Source of the DNA: Brevibacterium sp. 239c | GTDB lineage: Bacteria > Actinomycetota > Actinomycetes > Actinomycetales > Brevibacteriaceae | Assembly: GCF_900169365.1 (NCBI RefSeq) | Contig: NZ_FXZH01000017.1 | Coordinates: 1 to 64,000 of the forward strand | Reading direction: 5' to 3' | Length of the DNA: 64,000 nt | In this document: positions 8,938 to 18,248 of the stretch, in pieces | How positions within the stretch are numbered: the stretch's first letter is position 1 | Layout of the letters: each line of letters starts with the position of its first letter | The notes under the pieces: model-generated | What the model was told of the DNA's origin: nothing | The model's input: the letters and a program-made list of their open reading frames with translations, nothing else | The model's database searches: none | Made by a program: the position numbers and the translations under genes

Positions 8938-10227
8938 TCATTCCTGGGCCAGACGAGCGAGCTTGCGACCGGCCAGATGAGCCAGGAACAGTGCCTGATC
9001 GGCCAGACCTTCGTCGCTGTGTCGGGCTCGGGGCGAATGGTTGGCTTCGCGTTCCTCGACGGGCAAGTTCGGCACCGCCACACCGAAGTGGCCGTACGCG
9101 CCGGGAACCTGTTCGAGTACGCGGGAGAAGTCCTCGGATCCGGGGATCGGATTCGGGCGGACCACGGCACGGTCGGCACCGAAGAGGTCGGCGAAGGTCT
9201 CGAGGAAGAAGTCGGCTTCCTCGTCATTGTTGATCGTCGGCGGCAGGACTCGCTCGTAGTCGACCTCTGCTTCCAGGCCATGTGCGGCCACCAGTTCGGT
9301 GACCAGCTGCGGAAGCTCGGCCTCGGCACGGGTGGTGACTTCGTCGGAGAAGGAGCGGACACTGACGGCAAGCTGGGCGAAGTCGGGGATGACGTTCGGG
9401 GCGGTGCCGCCGTTGAACTGGCCGACGGTGATGACGAGGGGATCGAAGATGTCGAAGCGCCTGGTCACATACTCCTGGAGCTGACCCACCAGCATCGCAC
9501 CGACTTGGATGGGATCGCGGCCGGTTGCCGGTCGGGAGGCGTGGGTGCCTTTGCCGCGGACGGTGATGGTCATCTTCGAAAACGCCGCCATGTACGAGCC
9601 GCGACGGCAGTAGGCGACGCCGAGGTCCTGGTCGGCGGAGACGTGAATGCCGAAGGCGGCCTTCACCCGCGGTCCTGCCGCGTCGAGGACACCTTCGTCG
9701 ATCATCTTCCCGGCCCCGTCATAGCCTTCTTCACCGGGCTGGAACATGAAGACGACGTCGCCGGGCAGGGAGTCCCGGTCACGGTGGAGGAGCTTGAGCG
9801 CACCCACCAGGCCAGTCGTGTGCAGGTCGTGGCCGCAGGCATGCATCCGCCCAGTTGTGGCCGCGAAGTCGAAGCCTGTCGCCTCCGGCACAGGCAGACC
9901 GTCCATGTCTCCACGCAGCAGCACGGCGGGCACCACACCGGTCGAGTCCTTCTTCCGGTCGCCTCCGCGCAGCACGACGACGAGTGAGGAGAGTCCGTTG
10001 CCCTTCGTCACCTCGATGTCGAGGCCTTCGATGGCTTCAAGGACGAGTTTCTGTGTGATGGGCAGGTCAAGCCCGACCTCTGCGTTTTCGTGCAGGGCAC
10101 GGCGCAGAGTCACGAGGCCACCTGCGATGTCCGCGGCATCCTCTGTAGTCGGGAGGTGGATGTCCGTGATGGTTGCACTCTGTGCGCTGTCGGCAACGGT
10201 TTCAGCGTAGTCGGGAAGTGAGTTCAT
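8938..10227 (-). CDS. M20 family amidohydrolase (amino-acid N-deacylase type)
   Basis: Metallopeptidase-fold amidohydrolase (429 aa), the hippurate hydrolase/N-acyl-amino-acid hydrolase group. Metal-site motifs: RGDMDGLPVPE, MHACGHDLHTTGLVGAL near residues 135-150, and FMFQPGEEGYDGAGKMI with the catalytic Glu. A dimerisation domain follows (about 210-320), and GSEDFSRVLEQVPGAY supplies the last metal ligand region. The exact substrate is unknown. ATG 10227 is preceded by TAGACT and seven bases, a leaderless arrangement. nnrDE follows closely. Confidence 0.92.
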   Translation of the reverse strand: MNSLPDYAETVADSAQSATITDIHLPTTEDAADIAGGLVTLRRALHENAEVGLDLPITQKLVLEAIEGLDIEVTKGNGLSSLVVVLRGGDRKKDSTGVVPAVLLRGDMDGLPVPEATGFDFAATTGRMHACGHDLHTTGLVGALKLLHRDRDSLPGDVVFMFQPGEEGYDGAGKMIDEGVLDAAGPRVKAAFGIHVSADQDLGVAYCRRGSYMAAFSKMTITVRGKGTHASRPATGRDPIQVGAMLVGQLQEYVTRRFDIFDPLVITVGQFNGGTAPNVIPDFAQLAVSVRSFSDEVTTRAEAELPQLVTELVAAHGLEAEVDYERVLPPTINNDEEADFFLETFADLFGADRAVVRPNPIPGSEDFSRVLEQVPGAYGHFGVAVPNLPVEEREANHSPRARHSDEGLADQALFLAHLAGRKLARLAQE

Positions 10228-10234
10228 GGTCCCG

Positions 10235-10240
10235 AGTCTA
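10235..10240 (-). promoter_or_regulatory. -10 box of leaderless M20 promoter
   Basis: TAGACT on the minus strand lies seven bases before the ATG at 10227. No ribosome site is seen. Confidence 0.45.
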
Positions 10241-10335
10241 TTACCGTGCCAGCTGCTCCAGGGTCGTGCTCTTCACCTGAAATGGATGAAGGAGGAAATA
10301 GCACCGCCAACTCCATCGACCGCTGCGGCATACTG

Positions 10336-10911
10336 ATGACCATGGTCCATGAGGTCAACCATCAAGGAATGAACCATCCGCGCGCACATCAGAATCAGAT
10401 CGCCTTCCGTTCAGAACGGCTGAGTCTGCGTCCGTGGGCAAACAGCGATGCGGCCTTCCATCGTGGGCTCTGGGAGGAGCGCGACGAACGCGTTCCTGCC
10501 TGGCGGCGCATTTCGGTCGACGGTCATCCGACTCATGCGGAGATGGAGGCCTGGATTCGCACCTGCAGACCAGCGCCGGAACCGGGGCTGCTCGTCGTAG
10601 AGAACAGACTGACAGCGGTCCGCATGGGATATTGCGGACTCGTTGACAACAGCGTGGGTCAGCCCGACGAACCGGAGTTGGCTTACGATTTCCTGCAGGA
10701 GTTCTGGGGACAGGCGTTCGCGACCGAGGCCTCCCGTGTGGTCATCGATCGTGCACTGGAGATCGGCTACCGATGTTTAGCCTCCACTGTTCGCGTGTGG
10801 AACACCGCCTCGCTCCACGTACTCGGCAAACTGGGCTTCGTACTCACCGGGGAAAGGGAGCACGACGCTGTCCATGGCGATTCGCTTCTGCTGCGACTAT
10901 CGCTTCGATGA
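10336..10911 (+). CDS. GNAT family N-acetyltransferase (RimJ/RimL-like)
   Basis: Acetyltransferase_3-type GNAT protein of 191 aa. It shows SERLSLRPWANSDA near the N-terminus, YDFLQEFWGQAFATEASRVVIDRAL for the acetyl-CoA region, and NTASLHVLGKLGFVLTGERE at the end, a typical RimJ/RimL-like ending. The acceptor is unknown. The start is uncertain: ATG 10336 and ATG 10342 are both possible and neither has a clear ribosome site, while a good AAGGAGG at about 10288 has no suitable in-frame ATG nearby. It is a single gene, divergent from the M20 unit. Confidence 0.8.
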   Translation: MTMVHEVNHQGMNHPRAHQNQIAFRSERLSLRPWANSDAAFHRGLWEERDERVPAWRRISVDGHPTHAEMEAWIRTCRPAPEPGLLVVENRLTAVRMGYCGLVDNSVGQPDEPELAYDFLQEFWGQAFATEASRVVIDRALEIGYRCLASTVRVWNTASLHVLGKLGFVLTGEREHDAVHGDSLLLRLSLR

Positions 10912-10997
10912 CGGAAGAGTTCGCTCAGCTGAGTCTGCGCCGGCTATCGCGCAGACTGCTTCCTGCCCTCTGCCGTCGTGGCGGGCCGACGATGCGT

Positions 10998-11468
10998 CTA
11001 CTGCTTCGGGATCTCACCCAATCGCGCACCCGGCCCGTACATCGACTGCGTGAAGTGCTCGACTTCCCCGTCCACGCCGGGACTCAGCGATGCCCCCTCG
11101 CCTTCGACGATGACGAAGGTCATGGTGAGGTTCGCATCATGGGTGATCGAGAGGTGGATGTTCGTGGCGCCGATGCGGTGGAAATGTTCGAGCACGAGAC
11201 CCCGCAGGCGAAATGAGGGCGCACCAGATCTCGCGGGGACCACCTCGGCGGATTGCCAGGGCAGCCATCCGGGGAATCCGAGGGCTTTCTTCAGTGCCTC
11301 CTTGGCGGAGAATCTGGCTGCCAAGGAGGCATCCGTCCGGCGTTTGCCGTTGCGTTTGAGCTGTTCGGCGGGGGTGAGCAGGCGATCGAGCAGTTCGGGG
11401 ACACGCTCGATGTGCTCGGCGAAGCGCGGCACATCGGCTATGTCGGTTCCGATTCCCAGAATCGCCAT
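10998..11468 (-). CDS. acpS: Holo-[acyl-carrier-protein] synthase AcpS
   Basis: Transfers 4'-phosphopantetheine from CoA to acyl carrier proteins. Protein of 156 aa with the AcpS motifs GIGTDIADVPRF (Mg ligand Asp9) and ARFSAKEALKKALG (Glu57). Slightly longer than the common 120-130 aa because of a middle insertion. AAGGGAGAG precedes ATG 11468. It follows glmS on the same strand after a 75-bp gap and probably shares its transcript. Confidence 0.95.
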   Translation of the reverse strand: MAILGIGTDIADVPRFAEHIERVPELLDRLLTPAEQLKRNGKRRTDASLAARFSAKEALKKALGFPGWLPWQSAEVVPARSGAPSFRLRGLVLEHFHRIGATNIHLSITHDANLTMTFVIVEGEGASLSPGVDGEVEHFTQSMYGPGARLGEIPKQ

Positions 11469-11543
11469 GTCTCTCCCTTAGCTCTGCAGTCGCAGCCGCA
11501 GCTGTCGCGGGCGGTCCGGAGGCCTGCCCGCTTGCACTGAGTC

Positions 11544-13418
11544 TTACTCCACGGTCACGGACTTGGCGAGGTTGCGTGGCTGATCCACGTCGAGGCCTTT
11601 GGCCGTGGCCAGTTCCATCGCGAAGATCTGCAGCGGAACCGTGGTCAGCAACGGTGCCATGAGTGTCGTCGTCTGGGGGACGTAGATGACCTCGGACGCG
11701 AATTCCTGGACCTCTTCGTCGCCCTCTTCTGCGATGACTACGGTGTTGGCGCCTCGGGCCCGGACTTCCTGGATGTTCGAGATGACCTTGGCGTGCAGGG
11801 AATCGCGGCCGCGCTTGGACGGCACGACGATGATGACGAGCTGGCCATCGTCGATGAGTGCGATCGGGCCGTGCTTGAGTTCACCGGCAGCGAAGCCCTC
11901 GGCGTGGATATAGGCGAGCTCCTTGAGCTTGAGCGCACCTTCCATCGCCACGGGGTAGCCGACGTGACGACCCAGGAACAGCACCGAACCGACATCCTGG
12001 TTCCGCTGTGCCAGTGCCTGGACCTGCTCCTTGTCGTTGTCGAGGAGACTCTGAACCTTCGCGGGGATGGTCTGGAGTTCGTTGAGGATGTCGCCGATCT
12101 CGTCGCGGAACTTGTTGCCGCGCAGCTGTGCCAGGTAGAGGCCCAGCAGGTAGCAGGCCACGACCTGTGAGAGGAAGGCCTTCGTCGAGGCGACGGCGAT
12201 CTCCGGACCGGCGTGCGTGTAGAGCGCGGCATCGGATTCGCGGGGAATGGTGGATCCGAAGGTGTTGCAGATGGCGATGACCTTCGCGCCCTGCTGACGA
12301 GCGTGGCGCACGGCCATGGTCGTGTCCATGGTCTCTCCCGACTGGGAGATTGCGACGACGAGGGTCTTCTCATTGACCACGGGATCGCGGTAGCGGAACT
12401 CGTGGGCGAGTTCGACCTCGACTGGCACACGGCACCAGTGTTCGATCGCGTACTTGGCGACCTGGCCGGCGTAGGCCGCGGTGCCGCAGGCGATGACGAT
12501 GATCTTGTCGATGGTCTTGAGCACGGTCTCGTCGATGTGCATCTCATCGAGTGTGAGCTTGCCGTCGATGTCGAGGCGGCCCAACAGTGTGTCCGCGATG
12601 GCCTGCGGCTGGTCGTGGATCTCCTTGTCCATGAAGGAGGGGAATCCACCCTTTTCCGCAGCAGCGGCGTCCCAGTCGACTTGGTATTCAACGCCGTCGA
12701 CCTCGTTGCCGTCGTTGTCCGTGATGACCACGGAGTCCGGGGTGATGGTCACGACCTGGTCCTGACCGATCTCTACTGCGGTGCGCGTGTAGTCGATGAA
12801 GGCTGCTACGTCGGAGCCGAGGAAGTTCTCTCCCTCGCCCAGGCCGATGACCAGGGGCGAGTTGCGGCGTGCGGCGACGACCTGTCCGGGAGCGTCGGCG
12901 TGGACGGCCAGGAGGGTGAAGGCACCTTCGAGCTGGGTGGCGGTCGCGCGCATGGCCTGTGTCAGGTCGCCGGTGTCCTGGAAGTTCTTAGCCAGCTGAG
13001 CAGCCGCCACCTCGGTGTCGGTCTCGGACTGGAATTCGACGCCCTCGGCGATGAGGTCGCGCTTGAGCTGGGCGAAGTTCTCGATGATGCCGTTGTGGAT
13101 CAGCGCCAGCTTTCCACCGTCGGCCACATGCGGATGGGCGTTGAGGTCGGTGGGTCCACCGTGGGTGGCCCACCTGGTGTGGCCGATGCCTGTCTGCGCC
13201 TTCGGCAGCGGGTTGGCCTCGAGCTCATCGGTCAACGCCGAGAGCTTGCCCGCCTTCTTCGCGGTCTCCAGATCACCGGCAGGAGTGACAAGGGCGACTC
13301 CCGCAGAGTCATAGCCCCGATATTCGAGCCTCTTCAGGCCGCTGAGCACCACATCGAGCGCCGAGTGATCAGCATTGTCAACGTCTGCTTTGGATACATA
13401 ACCAACGATTCCACACAT
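11544..13418 (-). CDS. glmS: Glutamine--fructose-6-phosphate aminotransferase
   Basis: First step of UDP-GlcNAc synthesis (624 aa). The mature N-terminus MCGIVGYV places the nucleophile Cys2, so the start is ATG 13418 although the frame is open to 13499. The glutaminase domain spans about 1-225 (GIGHTRWATHGGPT, HNGIIENF). Two SIS sugar-isomerase domains follow, with SQSGETMDT and the C-terminal LAKSVTVE. TAAAAT lies seven bases before the ATG with a pyrimidine-rich gap and no ribosome site, suggesting a leaderless mRNA. Divergent from coaA. Confidence 0.97.
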   Translation of the reverse strand: MCGIVGYVSKADVDNADHSALDVVLSGLKRLEYRGYDSAGVALVTPAGDLETAKKAGKLSALTDELEANPLPKAQTGIGHTRWATHGGPTDLNAHPHVADGGKLALIHNGIIENFAQLKRDLIAEGVEFQSETDTEVAAAQLAKNFQDTGDLTQAMRATATQLEGAFTLLAVHADAPGQVVAARRNSPLVIGLGEGENFLGSDVAAFIDYTRTAVEIGQDQVVTITPDSVVITDNDGNEVDGVEYQVDWDAAAAEKGGFPSFMDKEIHDQPQAIADTLLGRLDIDGKLTLDEMHIDETVLKTIDKIIVIACGTAAYAGQVAKYAIEHWCRVPVEVELAHEFRYRDPVVNEKTLVVAISQSGETMDTTMAVRHARQQGAKVIAICNTFGSTIPRESDAALYTHAGPEIAVASTKAFLSQVVACYLLGLYLAQLRGNKFRDEIGDILNELQTIPAKVQSLLDNDKEQVQALAQRNQDVGSVLFLGRHVGYPVAMEGALKLKELAYIHAEGFAAGELKHGPIALIDDGQLVIIVVPSKRGRDSLHAKVISNIQEVRARGANTVVIAEEGDEEVQEFASEVIYVPQTTTLMAPLLTTVPLQIFAMELATAKGLDVDQPRNLAKSVTVE

Positions 13419-13425
13419 GAGAGGA

Positions 13426-13431
13426 ATTTTA
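13426..13431 (-). promoter_or_regulatory. -10 box of leaderless glmS promoter
   Basis: TAAAAT on the minus strand is separated by seven bases (TCCTCTC) from ATG 13418. The gap cannot act as a ribosome-binding site. Confidence 0.5.
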
Positions 13432-13483
13432 CGCAATCGAGTCAAGAATCGTTGCATCGACCACCTCGGCGATCCATGAGGGC

Positions 13484-14545
13484 ATGACGCATGACACAAT
13501 TGTGCCCATGCCTCATGTCGATCCTATCCTTGACCGTGCGCGGCGCCTGGCCGGCCTCAACATCGGACGTAAGCCCGAGGTCGAACCGACGTCCCCGTTC
13601 TGGGAGTTCGATCGAGACGTCTGGGGCACGCTGGCCCAGGCCACTCCCCTGCCGTTGAAACAGCGCGACATCGAACGCCTGCGCGGGCTGGGCGACCGGA
13701 TCAACCTCGACGAGGTGGCTCAGGTGTACCTGCCCCTGTCCCGCCTGCTCAACCTCTACGTCTCTGCCCGGCGGGCCAAACACGAGATGACCCGCGAATT
13801 CTTCTCACCGCTTCACGAGGTCGGCTTGGAACCGCAGGAAGCCAAACGGACCCCCTTCGTCATCGGCGTGGCCGGCTCCGTCGCCGTCGGCAAGTCCACC
13901 ACCGCCCGTGTTCTGCGCGAACTCCTGGCCAGGTGGCCCGACACTCCCCGGGTCGAACTCATCACCACCGATGGCTTCCTCTACTCCAATGCCGAACTCG
14001 ATCGCCGACGGCTCAACGGGCGCAAGGGCTTCCCCGAGTCCTACGACCGGCGCAAACTGCTGCGGTTCATCTCGGCCGTGAAGTCCGGTTCGCCCGAGGT
14101 CCGCGCACCCGTGTACTCGCACCACACCTACGACATCGTCCCCGGCGCCGAGGTGGTTGTCCGCTCCCCCGATGTCCTCATCGTCGAAGGCCTCAACGTC
14201 CTCCAACCCGCCCGTCCCCGCAGCGACGGGACTCTGGGCCTGTCGATCAGCGACTACTTCGATTTCTCCGTCTACGTCGATGCCCGTTCCCGGGATATCC
14301 GGCAGTGGTACATCTCCCGCTTCCTCAAGCTCAAGCACGGTGCCTTCCAGGACACGGACTCCTACTTCCACCGCTATTCGAAGCTTGATGACGACGAGGC
14401 GATCACCCTGGCCACGGAGATCTGGGATTCGATCAACTTCCCCAATCTGCGTGAAAACGTCCAGCCCAGCCGCGGCCGCGCCGACCTCGTGCTGCACAAA
14501 TCCGCTGACCACACGATCCGCAAGGTCCAGCTGCGCAAGCTCTGA
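13484..14545 (+). CDS. coaA: Type I pantothenate kinase
   Basis: Phosphorylates pantothenate, the first committed step to CoA (353 aa). The P-loop is [12 protein letters not shown] near residues 128-139. [18 protein letters not shown] and [12 protein letters not shown] are typical of the PanK-I/PRK-like fold. ATG 13484 has GAGGGC just upstream; an in-frame ATG at 13508 is an alternative. Its substrate pathway genes panB and panC lie 30 kb away. A 10-bp stem hairpin follows at 14573-14605. Confidence 0.96.
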   Translation: MTHDTIVPMPHVDPILDRARRLAGLNIGRKPEVEPTSPFWEFDRDVWGTLAQATPLPLKQRDIERLRGLGDRINLDEVAQVYLPLSRLLNLYVSARRAKHEMTREFFSPLHEVGLEPQEAKRTPFVIGVAGSVAVGKSTTARVLRELLARWPDTPRVELITTDGFLYSNAELDRRRLNGRKGFPESYDRRKLLRFISAVKSGSPEVRAPVYSHHTYDIVPGAEVVVRSPDVLIVEGLNVLQPARPRSDGTLGLSISDYFDFSVYVDARSRDIRQWYISRFLKLKHGAFQDTDSYFHRYSKLDDDEAITLATEIWDSINFPNLRENVQPSRGRADLVLHKSADHTIRKVQLRKL

Positions 14546-14572
14546 GGTCTGCGCGGGAGGACGCGCAGGCGC

Positions 14573-14605
14573 GACGGTGCGCATGAGCCCCTCGGGCGCA
14601 CCGTC
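14573..14605 (+). terminator. Hairpin after coaA
   Basis: Perfect 10-bp inverted repeat, GACGGTGCGC (14573-14582) against GCGCACCGTC (14596-14605), 27 bp after the coaA stop. There is no T-run, as is common for actinobacterial terminators. Confidence 0.55.
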
Positions 14606-14685
14606 AGCGACCTGCCGGGCGTGAGGTCTCTCACGTCGGGTCCTGGTCCGAGCCGATGAGGAAATAGATTCCGGGTTGTGATAGT

Positions 14686-14698
14686 TGCACTCAGTGCA
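14686..14698. promoter_or_regulatory. Palindrome upstream of ABC exporter (candidate operator)
   Basis: TGCACTCAGTGCA, two 6-bp arms around one C, lies about 115 bp before the exporter start. It resembles the short palindromes bound by TetR-type efflux repressors. No repressor gene is next to it. Confidence 0.4.
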
Positions 14699-14812
14699 TG
14701 CTTCGGAGCCTGCCTTGTTTCTGTGGTCTGGTTTCGAATCGAAGGACAGCTGTGTCCGTTTGCGTCTCTTCGACCCTGACGCATAGGAACACCACCAGGA
14801 AATGAGGCCGAT

Positions 14813-16693
14813 ATGAGTCTGCAGTCAGCACATAGGGTGATGTACACCTCTGTGTCGAGCAAGAAGACCCCGAAGACTTCCATCAAACCCGGGACCTATC
14901 GCCGCATCGCCTCGTTTGCGACCCGGCACAAGGCCAGGCTCATCGTCTTCCTCACCCTGTCCATCGGCACAGCGGTCATCGGCGTCCTCAACCCTGTCCT
15001 CGCCGGCAAAGTCGTCAACGCGATCACCGGTGGTGGACCCGTCGCGACCGTCGTCTGGCTGGCCGTGGCGATCGGAGGACTGGCGATCGCGGACGCCGCG
15101 ATCTCGATCTTCAACAGGTACCTGTCCTCGCAGATCGGAGAGGGTCTCATCTTCGATCTGCGCACTGCGGTCTATGACCATGTGCAGAAGATGCCGATCG
15201 CCTTCTTCAACCGCACCCGCACGGGCGCTCTGGTCTCGCGCCTGAACACCGATGTGATCGGGGCTCAGCGGGCGTTTTCCAACACGCTCTCGGGCATCGT
15301 GTCGAACTTCGTGTCCCTGATGCTGACGGTCGGAGTGATGGTCACGATCTCCTGGCAGGTCACAGTGCTCTCGATCCTGCTGCTGCCGCTCTTCATCATC
15401 CCCACCAGACTGCTCAGCGGAAAGCTCGCGGACCTCCAGTTCCGGGCCGCCGACAACAGTGCGAGCATGTCGACGCGCATGACAGAACGCTTCTCGGCGG
15501 GAGGTGCGACTCTGGTCAAGCTCTTCGGCGATCCGAAGACCGAATCAGACGAGTTCTCCGATCGTGCCGATCAGGTCCGTGACATCGGCGTCAAGGTGGC
15601 CATGCTGCAGTCGACCTTCGTGTCCTCTCTGACACTGGTCTCTGCACTGGCGCTGGCACTCGTCTACGGTGTCGGCGGCGTGCAGGCAGTTCTCGGTAAC
15701 CTCAACGCCGGCCAGGTCGTTACCCTGGCACTGCTCCTCACCCGCCTCTACACTCCGCTGACAATGCTCGCCAATGCTCGCCTGGACATCATGAGTGCCG
15801 TCGTCAGCTTCCAACGCGTCTTCGAGATCCTCGACCTCGTGCCCCTGATCAAGGAACCCGCGAACCCGAAGTCACTGCCGAAACGTGGCCTGGACGTGAC
15901 GTTCTCGGACGTCGACTTCGCCTACCCCAGTGCCGACCAGGTCAGCCTCGCAAGCCTCGAGGACGTCTCCGTGCTCGATGCCCGCGGCGGGGAAGAAGTC
16001 CTGCATTCCCTGAACTTCACGATCCCTGCCGGTCACACCGTTGCCCTGGTCGGCTCTTCCGGTGCAGGCAAATCCACAATCGCCTCGCTCCTGCCCCGCC
16101 TCTACGATGTGACTTCAGGGTCGATCGCCATCGGCGGCGTGGACGTGCGCGAGCTGTCGTATGAGTCTCTGCGGAAGTCGGTGGGAGTAGTGACTCAGGA
16201 CGGCCACGTCTTCCATGAGTCGATCCGTTCGAATCTGGCCCTGGTCAAACCCGAGGCCACCGAGGCCGAACTGCACCAGGCCATCGATCGCGCCCAACTG
16301 CACAATGTGATTGCGGTCCTGCCCGATGGTTTGGACACCGTCATCGGTGAGCGCGGCTACCGACTCTCCGGTGGTGAGCGTCAGCGGCTGACGATCGCGC
16401 GCATGCTCCTGGCCGCCCCGGAGGTCGTCGTCCTCGACGAAGCAACCTCGGCCTTGGACTCGACGAACGAGGCAGCGGTGCAGCAGGCCCTGTCTCAGGC
16501 CATGAGCGGTCGCACCGCCATGGTCATCGCCCACCGTCTCTCCACGGTCCGTCAGGCCGATACGATCCTCGTGATCGAGGCCGGGCGCATCGTCGAGTCA
16601 GGCTCGCATGACGAGCTGTTGGCTCGCAGCGGCCGCTATGCCGAACTCTACGAAACACAGTTCGCCCCGAGCGGAGGGGCAGCGACGAGCTGA
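14813..16693 (+). CDS. ABC exporter, fused membrane and ATPase domains
   Basis: Half-transporter of 626 aa of the MsbA/MDR type, expected to work as a homodimer exporting drugs or lipids. The first 330 residues hold about six membrane helices (ABC_membrane). The ATPase domain follows with Walker A GSSGAGKST near residue 414, Q-loop VVTQDGHVF, signature LSGGERQRL, Walker B VVVLDEATSALD and the H-loop AHRLST. GAGG sits ahead of ATG 14813; an in-frame ATG nine codons on (MYTSVSS) is possible. An unpaired palindrome upstream suggests a repressor-controlled promoter. Confidence 0.92.
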   Translation: MSLQSAHRVMYTSVSSKKTPKTSIKPGTYRRIASFATRHKARLIVFLTLSIGTAVIGVLNPVLAGKVVNAITGGGPVATVVWLAVAIGGLAIADAAISIFNRYLSSQIGEGLIFDLRTAVYDHVQKMPIAFFNRTRTGALVSRLNTDVIGAQRAFSNTLSGIVSNFVSLMLTVGVMVTISWQVTVLSILLLPLFIIPTRLLSGKLADLQFRAADNSASMSTRMTERFSAGGATLVKLFGDPKTESDEFSDRADQVRDIGVKVAMLQSTFVSSLTLVSALALALVYGVGGVQAVLGNLNAGQVVTLALLLTRLYTPLTMLANARLDIMSAVVSFQRVFEILDLVPLIKEPANPKSLPKRGLDVTFSDVDFAYPSADQVSLASLEDVSVLDARGGEEVLHSLNFTIPAGHTVALVGSSGAGKSTIASLLPRLYDVTSGSIAIGGVDVRELSYESLRKSVGVVTQDGHVFHESIRSNLALVKPEATEAELHQAIDRAQLHNVIAVLPDGLDTVIGERGYRLSGGERQRLTIARMLLAAPEVVVLDEATSALDSTNEAAVQQALSQAMSGRTAMVIAHRLSTVRQADTILVIEAGRIVESGSHDELLARSGRYAELYETQFAPSGGAATS

Positions 16694-16713
16694 GGGGCAG
16701 CGACGACAGAGGC

Positions 16714-16732
16714 CGAGGTGAACTACACCTCG
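16714..16732 (+). terminator. Short hairpin after ABC exporter
   Basis: CGAGGTG / CACCTCG arms around AACTA, 20 bp after the exporter stop. It is a plausible but modest terminator, with the larger palindromic repeat further downstream. Confidence 0.4.
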
Positions 16733-16906
16733 CTCGCCGCGCTGACTACTGCATGCTGAGCGCTGAGCGCCCAAGCCGAGGATTAAGCGCTCAGGCCTGT
16801 GGAAGGAGCACCGCGTCCCCTAAAGCACACCCTTCGGACCGCGGGCAGTTCGCGATGGTGACCTGCACACCGCACAGCGGGTCCTCCCGGTTCCTTTGCA
16901 CAACGC

Positions 16907-16976
16907 CCTCGATCAACACTTGGCTCGAATATGTCGTCGCCGGCGACGACATATTCGAGCGCACCGTTGATCGAGG
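16907..16976. repeat. Palindromic repeat, copy 1
   Basis: A 70-bp inverted repeat. The core is a perfect 38-bp palindrome at 16923-16960, with half-site reading GCTCGAATATGTCGTCGCC. The outer 11-bp arms are CCTCGATCAAC at 16907-16917 and GTTGATCGAGG at 16966-16976. It abuts the stop codon of the AbiEi-like gene and lies 3' of both that gene and the plus-strand ABC exporter, so it may act as a bidirectional terminator. A related copy is at 18249-18300. Confidence 0.85.
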
Positions 16977-16977
16977 A

Positions 16978-18045
16978 TCATCGTGTCTCCGAGAGCCCAT
17001 GCTTCGGCGTGTTTCCTACGGCCACCGTGCCTCGTGGACGTCTCTTCGTCTTCTGTTCGACAGCGGTTCTGATGCGAATGAACTGTTCAGCGGAGAAGAT
17101 CTGCGACCATGTCAGCCGAAAGACCGTGTACCCGAGGTTGCGGAAGCGATACTCTCGACGTCTCTCGAGTTCGAATTCCTGCCTCGGATCTGCATTCTTC
17201 AGATAGTACTTTCCAGCACCATCGAACTCGGCAATGACTCCGGCTTGCTCGTTCGCGAAGTCCGTCCTCGCGACGAAATTGCCGAGCTCATCACGGATCA
17301 CCACCTGCGGTTCGAATCCGGGTACGGAGTGCTCGACGAAGCGCACTGCGGTGATCGACTCGGCGATCGATTCTCGACGGGGATCGATAATCTCCAGCAC
17401 CGAGGCGATCCGTGCCTGATGGGTTCTCGGCGGGCGGCTGCCGCAGTAGCTCACGAAGTCACCCGCGGACACGTGCGATTGGCGAACGGCCTCGTCGACT
17501 ACGGCAACGGCGAATGCCAGTGGGAAATCACGGGCGATGTCGAACAAGGTACGCAGCACCGAAGTAGTGCGAATACCGTTGACCAACACCGTATCGTCGT
17601 CGCTGAGCTCTCTCTTTCGCAAAAGAATTGAAGTGCGGCACACACCGAATTTCGGATGCACTGCCTCCGCATAGGGGTTTACGCCCTGGGCGAAGTAGGG
17701 AACCGACAGCCCATGGATGATCAGCGCACTTCGGTGCGAGAATACGGCATCCTGCGGTAGGTCATCGACGTACGATCTCACCATGACCCGCAGATCCTCT
17801 CCGGCCTTGAGCATCCCCTTCGATTCCTGCGGCAGGTTTGTGCTCTCGGCTTCGGCAATCGTGGCCACAAACAGGTGAGCAGGCTCCGCGCAGGTCCGCG
17901 TCACAACGTAAATGCCGCGACGGACGCGTCGCAGACAGCATCGTTCGGCAAGAGCGATCTGGTAGACATTCATTCCGGCGTTCTTGAGCTCCGCAGCGGA
18001 CAGGCACGCAAACATGAGGCAAGCATCGCCGAACACTGTGATCAT
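16978..18045 (-). CDS. AbiEi-like protein with C-terminal nuclease-like domain
   Basis: Protein of 355 aa. Residues about 10-55 (LSAAELKNAGMNVYQIALAER, then LRRVRRGIYVV) are the winged-helix start typical of AbiEi-type antitoxin-like proteins. The C-terminal third (DFANEQAGVIAEFDGAGKY, then FRNLGYTVFRLTWSQIF) resembles the VSR/DUF559 PD-(D/E)XK nuclease-like domain with its D...ExDG..K core. Many actinobacteria carry this architecture; its function is not established. No AbiEii-type toxin partner is adjacent. The start is uncertain (18045 or ATG 18015; no ribosome site). Palindromic repeats lie on both sides. Confidence 0.75.
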   Translation of the reverse strand: MITVFGDACLMFACLSAAELKNAGMNVYQIALAERCCLRRVRRGIYVVTRTCAEPAHLFVATIAEAESTNLPQESKGMLKAGEDLRVMVRSYVDDLPQDAVFSHRSALIIHGLSVPYFAQGVNPYAEAVHPKFGVCRTSILLRKRELSDDDTVLVNGIRTTSVLRTLFDIARDFPLAFAVAVVDEAVRQSHVSAGDFVSYCGSRPPRTHQARIASVLEIIDPRRESIAESITAVRFVEHSVPGFEPQVVIRDELGNFVARTDFANEQAGVIAEFDGAGKYYLKNADPRQEFELERRREYRFRNLGYTVFRLTWSQIFSAEQFIRIRTAVEQKTKRRPRGTVAVGNTPKHGLSETR

Positions 18046-18248
18046 TACAACGGTGATGATCCAGGCTGTGGATCAGTCGTCACTCGAATGCACAGACAGC
18101 GGAAACGTCCGTCATACCCCGCCCCTCACACCATAGGAGCACGAAGAGATTCTCCGGAAACCAACCGTCACCCGACACAATGCGGAGAAACCCGTGGCAG
18201 CCTTTCAGCGCGACCCAAACAAGACGACGCGCTGTCGAGACATTCGGT

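Noticed and set aside
8928..9371. N-terminal extension of nnrDE up to 9371
   Set aside because: The extra 148 codons are antisense-free but out-of-frame with the M20 gene on the same strand; composition is wrong-frame and the family start is at 8927.
12213..13487. Long plus-strand open frame opposite glmS
   Set aside because: It is an antisense shadow caused by GC-rich third codon positions; no family features, and glmS is certain.
16931..17206. Short open frames starting MSSPATTYS on both strands of the palindromic repeats
   Set aside because: The shared peptide is simply the translation of the palindrome; the frames diverge at once outside the repeat.
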